Origin: Acidobacteriota bacterium
GTDB lineage: Bacteria; Acidobacteriota; Terriglobia; Terriglobales; Acidobacteriaceae
Direction of reading: 5' to 3'
Length of the DNA stretch: 64,000 nucleotides
Assembly: GCA_021780075.1 (NCBI GenBank)
Contig: JAJXZL010000050.1
Coordinates: forward strand, 1 to 64,000
The first letter of the stretch is position 1; each line of letters opens with the position of its first letter. Positions 20,089 through 28,232 of the stretch are shown here, in pieces. Position numbers and translations under genes: made by a program. The notes beneath the pieces are model-generated. The model did not search any database and was not told the DNA's origin. It worked only from the letters and a program-made list of their open reading frames with translations.

Positions 20089-20277
20089 TTAGTGGCTGTC
20101 GCCGTCGTGGTCAACATCGGCGGAATGAACGGCCTGTTGCCCGGCGGGACTGATGGTTGCTGTGTCCTGTGCGGTGGCGCGGCTGGTTGCGGCAGAGGCT
20201 GCGGGGGCAGACGCCGGGGAGGGTGTTGCAGCGGCTGGGGTGGTTGCCGCCACGTTGGCTGAGATTGCTGTCAACAT
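20089..20277 (-). CDS. Small Ala/Thr/Ser-rich protein, unknown function
   Basis: 62 residues, low complexity (LTAISANVAATTPAAATPSP onward), ending in an acidic His/Asp tail (VDHDGDSH). A very good ribosome binding site, AAAGGAGAA, lies ten bases before the ATG, and a CRP/FNR-type palindrome lies about 63 bp upstream (20332-20349), which argues that this short frame is a real gene. There is no signal peptide and no membrane segment. The DxDGD end could bind a divalent metal weakly. It is a small orphan between the ATP operon terminator and the zinc-ribbon gene. Confidence 0.5.
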   Translation of the reverse strand: MLTAISANVAATTPAAATPSPASAPAASAATSRATAQDTATISPAGQQAVHSADVDHDGDSH

Positions 20278-20331
20278 GGTTGTGTGGTTCTCCTTTGAAC
20301 CGTATTCCCCTTATCGGCACCAATTCGCTGA

Positions 20332-20349
20332 ACGTGATTTGGATCACGT
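20332..20349. promoter_or_regulatory. CRP/FNR-type palindrome ACGTGAT-TTGG-ATCACGT
   Basis: A perfect palindrome with 7-bp arms and a 4-bp centre, with the GTGA-N6-TCAC core. It lies 55 bp from the start of the small gene to the left and 106 bp from the gene at 20455 to the right. The inner 14 bases are identical to the site upstream of phosphofructokinase (30280-30293, reverse orientation). Confidence 0.6.
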
Positions 20350-20454
20350 CGCGATGGATGTCTGGATATTTCAGCGCAGGGTACATTTCCGCAACCGGAT
20401 CGAGGCGCAGGTGGGAAAGCGCTCGCGATGGCATACAATCTCTGAGGGAACGCC

Positions 20455-20763
20455 ATGTCCAAATCGAAGGAAACCACGTTTGAGGTAGCCTGTCCGGATT
20501 GCGGGGCGATGATCAAGGTCGATGCGACCACGGGTCTGGTGGTGACCCATACGCCGGCTCCGCGCAAGCGGCTGTTCGAGGATCTTGAGTCCGCGGCCCA
20601 GCACATGCGCGACCAGGACGATCGCAAGGAATCGATTTTCCGGCAGTCGGTTGAGGCGGAAAAGAACAAGACCGACCTGCTTGAGAAGAAATTTGCGGAG
20701 GCTCTGCGCAAGGCCAAGGATGCGCCCGAGGGCAGGCCGCTGCGCGATTTTGACCTGGAATAG
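20455..20763 (+). CDS. Small protein with a half zinc-ribbon and helical tail, unknown function
   Basis: 102 residues. The N-terminus has a single CPDCG knuckle in a beta-hairpin context (FEVACPDCGAMIKVDATTG), which may need a second copy for a full four-Cys zinc site. A charged helix follows (FEDLESAAQHMRDQDDRKESIF through AEKNKTDLLEKKFAEALRKA, given in part), so a coiled-coil dimer sharing one zinc is a reasonable model. The sequence recalls FmdB-like or rubredoxin-like small proteins, but I cannot name the family. Confidence 0.7.
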   Translation: MSKSKETTFEVACPDCGAMIKVDATTGLVVTHTPAPRKRLFEDLESAAQHMRDQDDRKESIFRQSVEAEKNKTDLLEKKFAEALRKAKDAPEGRPLRDFDLE

Positions 20764-20889
20764 CGCAGTTTACTGGATGAGCCAGAGCGCATTGAGCAAG
20801 GATTGTGATGATTGCGCCGAGTATTTAGTTTGTGCTACACCAAAGCTTCCATAACCGCGGTAGAGATGATGAATACAAAAGGAGGGAGC

Positions 20890-21264
20890 ATGTTGGCGAC
20901 AGCTCGCAGAGAACGGGGAACTGCTCCAACCAGGCTGCAGGGTGATTCGACGGATTGGATCAAGGTTGCAGCGGGTGCATCGCTGATTGCGGGAGGTCTG
21001 CTGCTGCTGACCGGCAAGCGCCGGGCAGGAATGGCCGCTGCCGCCACAGGCACAACCCTGGCCCTGCTTGACCAGCAGGATCTGCTGCGTACCTGGTGGG
21101 GTCAATTGCCCGGTTATGTGGACCATATCCAGAACATGATTGGCCAGGTGCAGAGCACGGTGGAGGACTTCACGGCAAAGCGCGAGTCTCTGCGGCAGGT
21201 GCTGACGAAGGATGAAGCAGATGTGGTCACAGAGGCCGAAGCCAAGGCGGAAGCCGAGTCCTAA
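20890..21264 (+). CDS. Small membrane protein, unknown function
   Basis: 124 residues from ATG 20890, which has a near-perfect ribosome binding site (AAAGGAGG) and is preferred over an in-frame start at 20812. One hydrophobic hairpin or long segment lies at about 27-62 (WIKVAAGASLIAGGLLLLTG, then MAAAATGTTLALL), followed by an amphipathic helical tail ending in KAEAES. The layout is like DUF-type envelope proteins with a glycine-zipper membrane part. Its stop codon overlaps by four bases the stop of the convergent MIP18-family gene. Confidence 0.65.
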   Translation: MLATARRERGTAPTRLQGDSTDWIKVAAGASLIAGGLLLLTGKRRAGMAAAATGTTLALLDQQDLLRTWWGQLPGYVDHIQNMIGQVQSTVEDFTAKRESLRQVLTKDEADVVTEAEAKAEAES

Positions 21265-21587
21265 AGCGCCAACTGCCTGCGCCCTGCTTCGCTGATGCGG
21301 TGGGGCGTCCACCTGGGTTCCCACACCAGGTCCACCTCGACCTTGCTGATGTCTGGAATGCCCGCGAGGCGGTTATTAACCTGTTCAAAGATGAGGCCGC
21401 TGGCGGGGCATTGCGGGGTGGTCAGGGTCATGGTCACCTTGACCCACTGGCGCGGCCAGGCCGGGGTTGAGTCCGGATCGGGGCCGGTGGCGACGTCATA
21501 AATGAGTCCCAGATCGACAAGGTTCAGTTTGACCTCTGGGTCGAAGCAGTCGCGCAGTGCGTTCACAATGTCGGATTCAGACAACAT
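21261..21587 (-). CDS. MIP18 / SufT-like iron-sulfur assembly factor (DUF59)
   Basis: 108-residue single-domain protein of the MIP18 family, which assists Fe-S cluster maturation (SufT, PaaD and the N-terminus of Mrp-type carriers are relatives). Visible marks are DCFDPEVKLNLVDLGLIYDV and the reactive Cys in TLTTPQCPASG. It starts 3 bp after the ispA stop, so it is the last gene of a leftward operon. PaaD is less likely because no phenylacetate genes are nearby. Confidence 0.87.
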   Translation of the reverse strand: MLSESDIVNALRDCFDPEVKLNLVDLGLIYDVATGPDPDSTPAWPRQWVKVTMTLTTPQCPASGLIFEQVNNRLAGIPDISKVEVDLVWEPRWTPHRISEAGRRQLAL

Positions 21588-21590
21588 ACC

Positions 21591-22490
21591 CTAATTTTTC
21601 CGCTCGACGAGGTAGCGCGCGACGGATTTGAGTCCATCCGCCCGGCCGCCGTAGGGAGCGAGCGCGGCAAAGGCCTCGTCAATGAGGCTTGCGGCGTCGC
21701 GCTGGCTCTGTTCAATGCCGAAGACGGCTGGCCAGGTGGCCTTTTGAGTGGCCTGATCCTTGCCTGCGGTCTTGCCCAGATGGGCGGAGTCCACGGTCAT
21801 ATCGAGCACATCGTCGACGATCTGAAAGGCCAGGCCGGCCTTGCGGCCGAAGGTGTCAAGGCGGGCCACATCGTCCGGGGTGGCTCCGGCGTAGACTCCT
21901 CCGGCGACGACGCTGACACGAATGAGGGCGCCGGTCTTGGCGCGGTGAATGGCTTCCACCAGTTCCGGTGTGGGCTTGAGGTGCTCACTCTCGAGATCCA
22001 GCACCTGGCCGCCAATCATGCCCTCCACGGTGCCGACGGCGTTGGCGACGAGCCCGATAATCTGCACGGTGGCGGCGGGCGGTAATTCCAGGCCAGCCAG
22101 CACCTCAAAAGCGCGCGTCTGCAGCGCGTCGCCAGCAAGGATGGCGATGGCTTCGCCAAAGGCGACGTGGCAGGTGGGCTTGCCGCGGCGCAGGTCGTCG
22201 TTGTCCAGGGCGGGCAGGTCGTCGTGGATGAGCGAGTAGGTGTGGAGCATTTCGAGAGCCGCCCCCAGCTTCTCGATGCCCTTGGGCGGTGCGCCTGCAA
22301 TGGTGACTGCGGCCTGCATGGCCAGCACCGGCCTGAGGCGCTTGCCTCCGGCAAAGGTGGAGTGGCGCATGGCGCCGTGAATCGACGCAGGGACGGTTTC
22401 GACGCTGGGGATGAGCGCCTCAAGCGCCCTGTCGGTCAGCTCCGCGCCTTCCTGAATCAGCGATTTCACGTCGGTTGACATGGACATCAT
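21591..22490 (-). CDS. ispA: Short-chain polyprenyl synthase (farnesyl diphosphate synthase)
   Basis: Builds C15 (possibly C20) prenyl diphosphates from isopentenyl and dimethylallyl diphosphate. 299 residues. The first Asp-rich motif is LIHDDLPALDNDDLRRGKPT, with the DDxxxxD spacing typical of IspA-type enzymes, and the second is FQIVDDVLDMT. The start is placed at ATG 22490, whose ATGA overlaps the upstream stop; further ATGs at 22487 and 22481 are possible because no clear ribosome binding site is seen. It supplies precursors for the long-chain synthase (38418) and UppS (32928). Confidence 0.92.
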   Translation of the reverse strand: MMSMSTDVKSLIQEGAELTDRALEALIPSVETVPASIHGAMRHSTFAGGKRLRPVLAMQAAVTIAGAPPKGIEKLGAALEMLHTYSLIHDDLPALDNDDLRRGKPTCHVAFGEAIAILAGDALQTRAFEVLAGLELPPAATVQIIGLVANAVGTVEGMIGGQVLDLESEHLKPTPELVEAIHRAKTGALIRVSVVAGGVYAGATPDDVARLDTFGRKAGLAFQIVDDVLDMTVDSAHLGKTAGKDQATQKATWPAVFGIEQSQRDAASLIDEAFAALAPYGGRADGLKSVARYLVERKN

Positions 22491-24271
22491 GATAAATGAG
22501 GCGAGGGGGACTTTCGCTCCAGCCAGAACAGGGTAGCCAGCAGAGCGAGTCCCAGCAGGCTCAGCCACCGCCCCAGGATGACATCGCCGGTGGTGGTCCA
22601 GTCCACGGCCAGCTTGACAGTCCCTTGCGGGACGGGCACGGCGATCAGGCCGTCTTCGCGCTCGGGCAGGGAGTGGAGAATCTGTCCGTTGAGGCGGACG
22701 CTCCATGCGGGATAGGCGCGCAAACGCAGAATGAGATAACCGGCGTGGCCTGTGACGGCATTGATGCGCAGGTGCTCTGGTGATTGCTTGCCGGGGCTCG
22801 GTGCAGCGTTCAATGAGGTGTCGCAAGTGCCCTGCGAGGAAGACCAGTCCAGCGTTGTATCGTCTCCGATCTCGCCGAGCACCGTGGTGGGAGATGCAGA
22901 GAGGCAGGCGTCGGGCAGGTCCATTGCCAGCAGCTCGTTCGTGGCGCGGGGTGGCGCGTACTCATCCTCGCCCTCGAACCCCGTGCCGGCGTGATACGTG
23001 TTCAGCATCGCCACGACGGCGTCTTCATCGTCGCATTGCTGGAAGAAAAAGAGGCCATCGGCGGTCGCAATCGACAGGAACAGAGCCGTGCCCGCGCAGG
23101 CAACGAGGACGGCTGTGCGCCAATGCCTGCTGATTGTCCAGACAGCGGCGGCAAAAAAGATGGCGAGCGGCGCCTCGGTGACCACGAGCCAGCGCCAGGG
23201 GAATTGGAGGAAGCGCAGCTTGGGCAGCACATTCCAGACCGGCAGGGAGATGGGCAGGAGGAGAAACAGCACGGCGAGCGGAATGAGCGCCAGGGCGATC
23301 CAGGTGCGTCGCTCACGCGGGATGCCGCCACGGATCCAACTGACCGCCAGACCCGCCACGGCCAAGGCAATCATGGAGAGCGCGATGTACGACGCTTTGA
23401 GTAATTCCACGTCGTGCAGCATGAGGGCGGGGTCAGCGTGGTGGCCGAAGAGCCAACTGTTTTCAATCAGCATGCCGGGCTCGTCCGTGGCCTCGCGGAC
23501 TGCCACCCAGCGCTGCTCCACGGCGGCTGGCACCAGGAAAAAGGCAGCCAGGCCCAATCCCACGGCGAAGCTTGCAGATGCGCGCAGCACAGGAGCCAGT
23601 GAGCGCCGCAGCAAGGCCACAGCGAGAGCAAAAGCAGCGAGCAGGTAGCTGGCCATTACGCCCAGCGGCACATCACTGAGCCACACGCCCGCCGCCATCA
23701 GCGCCAGCAGCGCGGCGGAGCCGTCGAAGGCCCTCTGGCGCGCATTGCCCGCGGCGTTGCGGTCGCGCAAAACCAGCAGAAGGAGCAGGGGGATCCAGAA
23801 GCCGCCGGTCAGTTCGCCAAAGGCCGAGCGCTCGTACGCAACGAACAGCGTATAGCCGGAGAAGATCGCTACGCATCCGGCCAGCGTTGCCGGGCCATCG
23901 CTGAGCAGATAGCGGGCAAGCGCGCGCGTGGCCAGGCCGATGCCGGCCAGCAGCAGAAAGGTCAGGATGGTTGGAACGGCCTTCCACGGGAATACGGCAC
24001 CCAGCGCAGCGCCCAGCATCCATGTCAGCGGCGGATAGAAGACGAAGCGCGGTTCGCCGGCACCGTAGTTGGCGCTCGGCGCCCAGTGCGGATAGAGAAT
24101 CCCCTGCTGCCAACTGTGCAGGGCGTCAAGCCAGGAGACGAGGTGGAAGTCGAAGTCGTGGCCGCAGGAGGCGCCGCGCAGCAGTTGCGGCGCAGTGGCA
24201 AGCGCCGCGGCAATCAGGACGATGATCGTGCCGGCAAAGCGGGCGGGCAGAGCCGGGGCAGGCAGCCTCAT
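22487..24271 (-). CDS. Large polytopic membrane protein (YfhO / glycosyltransferase-like family)
   Basis: 594 residues with roughly 10-12 transmembrane segments in the first 420 and a C-terminal beta-rich extracytoplasmic part near residues 420-570, followed by one last membrane helix. The opening GHDFDFHLVSWLDALHSW with YPHWAPSANYGAGEPRFVFY resembles the first periplasmic loop of GT-C-like membrane proteins often annotated as 6-pyruvoyl-tetrahydropterin-synthase-related. A donor lipid-sugar transferase is plausible but unproven. The start (24271) overlaps the acylase stop as ATGA, and its own stop overlaps ispA in the same way. Confidence 0.72.
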   Translation of the reverse strand: MRLPAPALPARFAGTIIVLIAAALATAPQLLRGASCGHDFDFHLVSWLDALHSWQQGILYPHWAPSANYGAGEPRFVFYPPLTWMLGAALGAVFPWKAVPTILTFLLLAGIGLATRALARYLLSDGPATLAGCVAIFSGYTLFVAYERSAFGELTGGFWIPLLLLLVLRDRNAAGNARQRAFDGSAALLALMAAGVWLSDVPLGVMASYLLAAFALAVALLRRSLAPVLRASASFAVGLGLAAFFLVPAAVEQRWVAVREATDEPGMLIENSWLFGHHADPALMLHDVELLKASYIALSMIALAVAGLAVSWIRGGIPRERRTWIALALIPLAVLFLLLPISLPVWNVLPKLRFLQFPWRWLVVTEAPLAIFFAAAVWTISRHWRTAVLVACAGTALFLSIATADGLFFFQQCDDEDAVVAMLNTYHAGTGFEGEDEYAPPRATNELLAMDLPDACLSASPTTVLGEIGDDTTLDWSSSQGTCDTSLNAAPSPGKQSPEHLRINAVTGHAGYLILRLRAYPAWSVRLNGQILHSLPEREDGLIAVPVPQGTVKLAVDWTTTGDVILGRWLSLLGLALLATLFWLERKSPSPHLS

Positions 24272-26778
24272 GGCAGCAGGCGCAGCGTATGCCGCGTTTG
24301 GGCAGCGACGGCCGCCGGGGTGAAGGGAAGCGCGAAGGTCGTTCCACCGTACCAGTCGTTCCACTGGTCGCGGAAATAAGGGCTGAACGGGTTGCCGCTC
24401 TCGCCGAGCACGATGTTCTCCGTGGAGCCGTCGATGTTGCTCCAGTCCATGGTGAAGCGCTGCGAGGGTCCAAAGTCGCGGCCCACCTGCTTGACCGTGG
24501 TGGTGTCACCGCTCATGGGCTGCGGCCCGGTGCCCGCAATGCGGCCGACAAGCGGCAAAAAGCCTGCCAGCGGATGCTCGATATCGATGGTATGCCAATT
24601 GCCGTAGGCCCACGCGCCGAGGTTGGCGGGCGCCTTGCCCTGCTCGATGCCGCGACGGACGGCCTCGGTCAGCAGGTCATCCCAGTTTGCAAAGCCCGGT
24701 GGCAGCCAGTCTGGATTGGCGTGCATCACGATTTCTTCTTCAGCAAAGTTCGACTCGGACCAGACGTATTCTTGAGCGTCCTTGCCGAGTTTCGGCTCAA
24801 GGATCAGCGGCCAGAGCGCCTTGCGTGTCTGCGTCACCAGCGAGGCGGCGGGTGAGTCGATGGTGAGCCGTCCATCCCAACTGCGCATGAGGTCGGCGGC
24901 GTTGCGCAGGCGGTCGTCGGCTCGGGAAGCGTGGTCAATGGCGTAGGCGAACCGTTGCGCCATTTCCTGATCCACTTCGCTGTAAATGTCGGTCTGAACG
25001 GCGATCATGTCCTGCGGCTTGAGCTGGTCGCGTACCTGAAGAGCTTTGTAGATGCGCTGGGCGCGGTAGGGGTCGGCCCACTCCAGCGACAGCGGGTTGG
25101 GCGAATTGTCGGTGGTGACGCGTGAGTTGGCAGTGGCGAGAAAACCGGAAGGTGGATCGACCGCGCTGGGCAGGGCGTCAAAGGGAATGTAGCCTTGCCA
25201 CTCATGCGCGAGATCCTGAATCGGCACACCCGCCAGTCCACCGGGCCGCTGCGGAATGCGGCCGACGGCGTGGTAGGCGATGTGTCCCTGGTCGTCGGAG
25301 TAGACCACATTCTGTGTTGGCCAGCACCATTGCGCCAGAGCCGCGGAGAACTCCGTCCAGTTCGATGCCACATTCATGGGATAGAGCGGGAGCGTGTTGA
25401 GCGTGGTGTCATAGAGCGTCCACTTGAGGGCGAGGGGCCGGGTTTCATTTTTGAAGAGCGGGTTCAGCAGCGGGCCATGGTCGGTGGACAGCACATCCAC
25501 CGTGACGTCCCGGCCGCCGCGTACATGAATGACCTCGTGGCCCACTGCGAGCGGCTTCCAACTGCCGGGCAAGGTTCCAATGCCTGCCTGGTAGTAGTTG
25601 CGCTTTCCATCGAGCTTCTCCACGTAGAGGTCCTGCACGTCGGCGTAGAGCGCGGTAAAGCCCCATGCGACGTGCTCGTTGTGGCCTGCGACGACAAACG
25701 GCATTCCGGGCAGCGTAACCCCGGCGGCATGATAGCCGGGCGCGCGCAGGTCGGCGATGAACCAGATGCCGGGCTCGCTGAAGGCGAGGTGCATGTCATT
25801 GGAGAGCAGCGGCTTGCCGCTGGCGGTGTGCAGGCCTGCAATGACCCAGTTATTTGATCCTGGCGTGCAGCCAGCGCAGGTGGGCAGTCCCAACAGAGCG
25901 TGCAAGGCGCGCACGTCTTCATGCGCCAGCGGGTTGCGCTGCGGCGCGGCCAGTGTCTGGGTGCGATCGTCGTCTTCGTCGTCGCTGGATGCGGGCGGCT
26001 CGGGGTGCGGCTGGCTCAGGTCCAGCAGCACTCCGGTGGGCGGATGATCGCGCCACGAGCCGACGGGATACAGATCGGCCTCTAGTTTGGGGTTGTGCAG
26101 GTCTTCAGCGATGCGCTCCCGCGCCAGCTTGACGTCCCAGTGGGTGTCCAGTATCTGCACCATCATCATGCCGATGCTCAGGGAGTCGGTGCCGCTCCAG
26201 GGCTGGGGGCGGTAGTGCAGGAGCTTGAACTCCGGCGGGAGAGTGTCCTGATGCTGGCTGATGTAGAGGTTCACGCCGCGCGCGTAGTCGTCGAGGTATG
26301 CGCGCTCTCCGGCAGGCAGATTGGCATAGACGCGCCGCGCCGTATTGCGAAATTGCAGGACGCGCTGCGCCCTGTCGTGCTTCACAAGCGAGGGGCCGAG
26401 AATCTCAGCCAGCTCACCGTTGGCGTTGCGGCGAAAGATGTCCATCTGCCACAAGCGTTCCTGCGCGGTGAGGTAGCCCTGAGCAGTAAAAAGGTCGTCC
26501 TGCGTCGCTGCGTCCAGGTGGGGTACGCCGTGGGCGTCGCGGCGCACCGTTACGGGCGCAGAGAGCCCGGCGACGTGCAGATCACCATCCAAGACGGCCA
26601 GGCTGTTTTTGGTGACAGCGCGCAGCCACAAGAGGCCCGCGCCGGCCGCCAGCAGCAGAAAAGCGGACATGCCGCTGATGAACCAGAGCATCCTGCGCAC
26701 CCAGCAGCGTTTGCGGCTGCGCGGTTTGGAGATCGGAATGCACTTGCTGTCTTGAGTTGTGGGGTCAGGGTTGGCCAT
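24268..26778 (-). CDS. Penicillin acylase family protein (Ntn hydrolase)
   Basis: Self-processing amidase of the peptidase S45 type, 836 residues with one N-terminal membrane anchor or signal (about 30-52). The precursor should be cut before the catalytic Ser in TPGSNNWVIAG, near residue 315, giving alpha and beta chains. Conserved downstream pieces include LLSNDMHL, AGHNEHVAWGFT and the C-terminal GNPFSPYFRDQW. Known members cleave beta-lactam side chains, acyl-homoserine lactones or acyl-peptides; the substrate here is open. An Asp/Glu-rich spacer (SSDDEDDDRTQT) precedes the processing site. Confidence 0.88.
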   Translation of the reverse strand: MANPDPTTQDSKCIPISKPRSRKRCWVRRMLWFISGMSAFLLLAAGAGLLWLRAVTKNSLAVLDGDLHVAGLSAPVTVRRDAHGVPHLDAATQDDLFTAQGYLTAQERLWQMDIFRRNANGELAEILGPSLVKHDRAQRVLQFRNTARRVYANLPAGERAYLDDYARGVNLYISQHQDTLPPEFKLLHYRPQPWSGTDSLSIGMMMVQILDTHWDVKLARERIAEDLHNPKLEADLYPVGSWRDHPPTGVLLDLSQPHPEPPASSDDEDDDRTQTLAAPQRNPLAHEDVRALHALLGLPTCAGCTPGSNNWVIAGLHTASGKPLLSNDMHLAFSEPGIWFIADLRAPGYHAAGVTLPGMPFVVAGHNEHVAWGFTALYADVQDLYVEKLDGKRNYYQAGIGTLPGSWKPLAVGHEVIHVRGGRDVTVDVLSTDHGPLLNPLFKNETRPLALKWTLYDTTLNTLPLYPMNVASNWTEFSAALAQWCWPTQNVVYSDDQGHIAYHAVGRIPQRPGGLAGVPIQDLAHEWQGYIPFDALPSAVDPPSGFLATANSRVTTDNSPNPLSLEWADPYRAQRIYKALQVRDQLKPQDMIAVQTDIYSEVDQEMAQRFAYAIDHASRADDRLRNAADLMRSWDGRLTIDSPAASLVTQTRKALWPLILEPKLGKDAQEYVWSESNFAEEEIVMHANPDWLPPGFANWDDLLTEAVRRGIEQGKAPANLGAWAYGNWHTIDIEHPLAGFLPLVGRIAGTGPQPMSGDTTTVKQVGRDFGPSQRFTMDWSNIDGSTENIVLGESGNPFSPYFRDQWNDWYGGTTFALPFTPAAVAAQTRHTLRLLP

Positions 26779-26858
26779 GGGTCAGGAACAGGATACCGCC
26801 GCACCTGATTCATCACCATGCACGGCGGGTAGCGCGATCAAGGAAAAACAACTGTTGC

Positions 26859-28034
26859 TCATTCTTTGGTGACCATTGCAGGCGCGGAAAGGCCGGGCTG
26901 CGCGGCGTTTCTGCGGCCATAGATCACAAGGAGCACGACAAGCAGCAGGAGAATGACGGGCAGGACCAGAATGCTGCCTTCAGGGCCGTCGGCGCCGCCG
27001 CTCCACAGCGCCTGACCGGCCGGGCTGGTGGTGAGATAGTGTCCGGCGGCGACATTGCCGCTGTCCGCGGTGCCGAAGAAGAAAGTCTCCGCCCAGTCCC
27101 AGGCCGCGTGGCAGCCGATAGCCCACCAGGCCGAGCCGGTGACCCACACGCTGACGCAGAAGACAAAGCCGATGACCGCGGCGGCGAAGATGCCGATCCA
27201 GTTTTCGCCGTTGTTGCCGGTGTGTACGAATCCGAAGAGAGTGGAACTGACCCAGGCGGCTTGCCAGAAGCCGGAACTGGCGGCTTTGCTCTGATGCAGC
27301 AGCCAGCAGGGAACCAGGCCGAGCAGCGCCATGCAATACACGCCCCATACGCCATTGCCCTTGCCGATGAAGAGCAGAATCACGCAGAGCAGGGCCTCAA
27401 TGCCCAGCGCCCACCAGAAATTAATGCCGCGCGTGAGGGTGAATTGCAGGTAGCAGCGAAACATGCCCTCCTCCACGCAGCCCACCAGCAGAAAAGCGAC
27501 GGCCCACAGCACGCCAAACTTGAGAATGGCAGCCCCGGAGAGCGCGGTTGGCCCAAAATGCAACCAATGTCCCCAGTTCAGGGCGCCGACGAGGGCTGCG
27601 AGCGCGATGAATCCGGCTGCCAGGCCGCTGATGAAGCGCGCCAGAGGGTGCGGGCCGGTGAGGTTGTAGTCCAGGATGCGGCGGCGCTCGATGAAGGCCA
27701 CAATCGTGATGGCGCCGATCATGCCCAGGAACGGGGCGAGTTCAGCGAACAGCGCCGAGTTAGGCGTGAAGCTGTTCCTGGGGCCGATGAGGTGAGCCTT
27801 TGAAAAGGCCATACCGACAAGCGCTGAAAACAGGATCATCAGCAGGGTAAAGAGCGGTACCGACCAGCCGGTACGCAGGCCATGAGGTCCGAAAAAGGCC
27901 CAGCGCAGGCCACGATATTCCTGTTCGTGCGGTGCGGGGGCGGAGGGAGTCGAAGAATCGAGCCGCTGCTGCCCATCGACTGCGATGGTGAGCGGCGCAG
28001 TCTCCGGCGTCGGGGTCTGGTGTTCTGGCTCCAT
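26859..28034 (-). CDS. CPBP family intramembrane metalloprotease (CAAX/Abi type)
   Basis: Membrane protease or amidase of 391 residues with about eight membrane helices. The motif set is complete: EEGMFRCYL (EExxxR), FGFVHTGN (FxxxH) and a last His in CHAAWDWAE. The start is ATG 28034 with AAAGGAG six bases upstream. A 60-residue polar N-terminus precedes the first helix. It is the first gene before the acylase, 80 bp away on the same strand, so it may share that operon. Family functions range from prenyl-protein processing to bacteriocin immunity. Confidence 0.85.
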   Translation of the reverse strand: MEPEHQTPTPETAPLTIAVDGQQRLDSSTPSAPAPHEQEYRGLRWAFFGPHGLRTGWSVPLFTLLMILFSALVGMAFSKAHLIGPRNSFTPNSALFAELAPFLGMIGAITIVAFIERRRILDYNLTGPHPLARFISGLAAGFIALAALVGALNWGHWLHFGPTALSGAAILKFGVLWAVAFLLVGCVEEGMFRCYLQFTLTRGINFWWALGIEALLCVILLFIGKGNGVWGVYCMALLGLVPCWLLHQSKAASSGFWQAAWVSSTLFGFVHTGNNGENWIGIFAAAVIGFVFCVSVWVTGSAWWAIGCHAAWDWAETFFFGTADSGNVAAGHYLTTSPAGQALWSGGADGPEGSILVLPVILLLLVVLLVIYGRRNAAQPGLSAPAMVTKE

Positions 28035-28232
28035 GAAAACTCCTTTGATTTCTTGCGAATTTCCGGCGTGAAGAATTCTACTCAAGAATTGCTACGGCAG
28101 GGGGCTCGATATAGTTCCCGGGCAGAATTCATCCCATTTCCCCGACCGGAAAGCGCCTTGACACAATCGGCCCAGCCCTTGATGCTTAACATTCCGGCTT
28201 TTTTCGAACTTTATCAAAGGGAGTAGCGGGTT

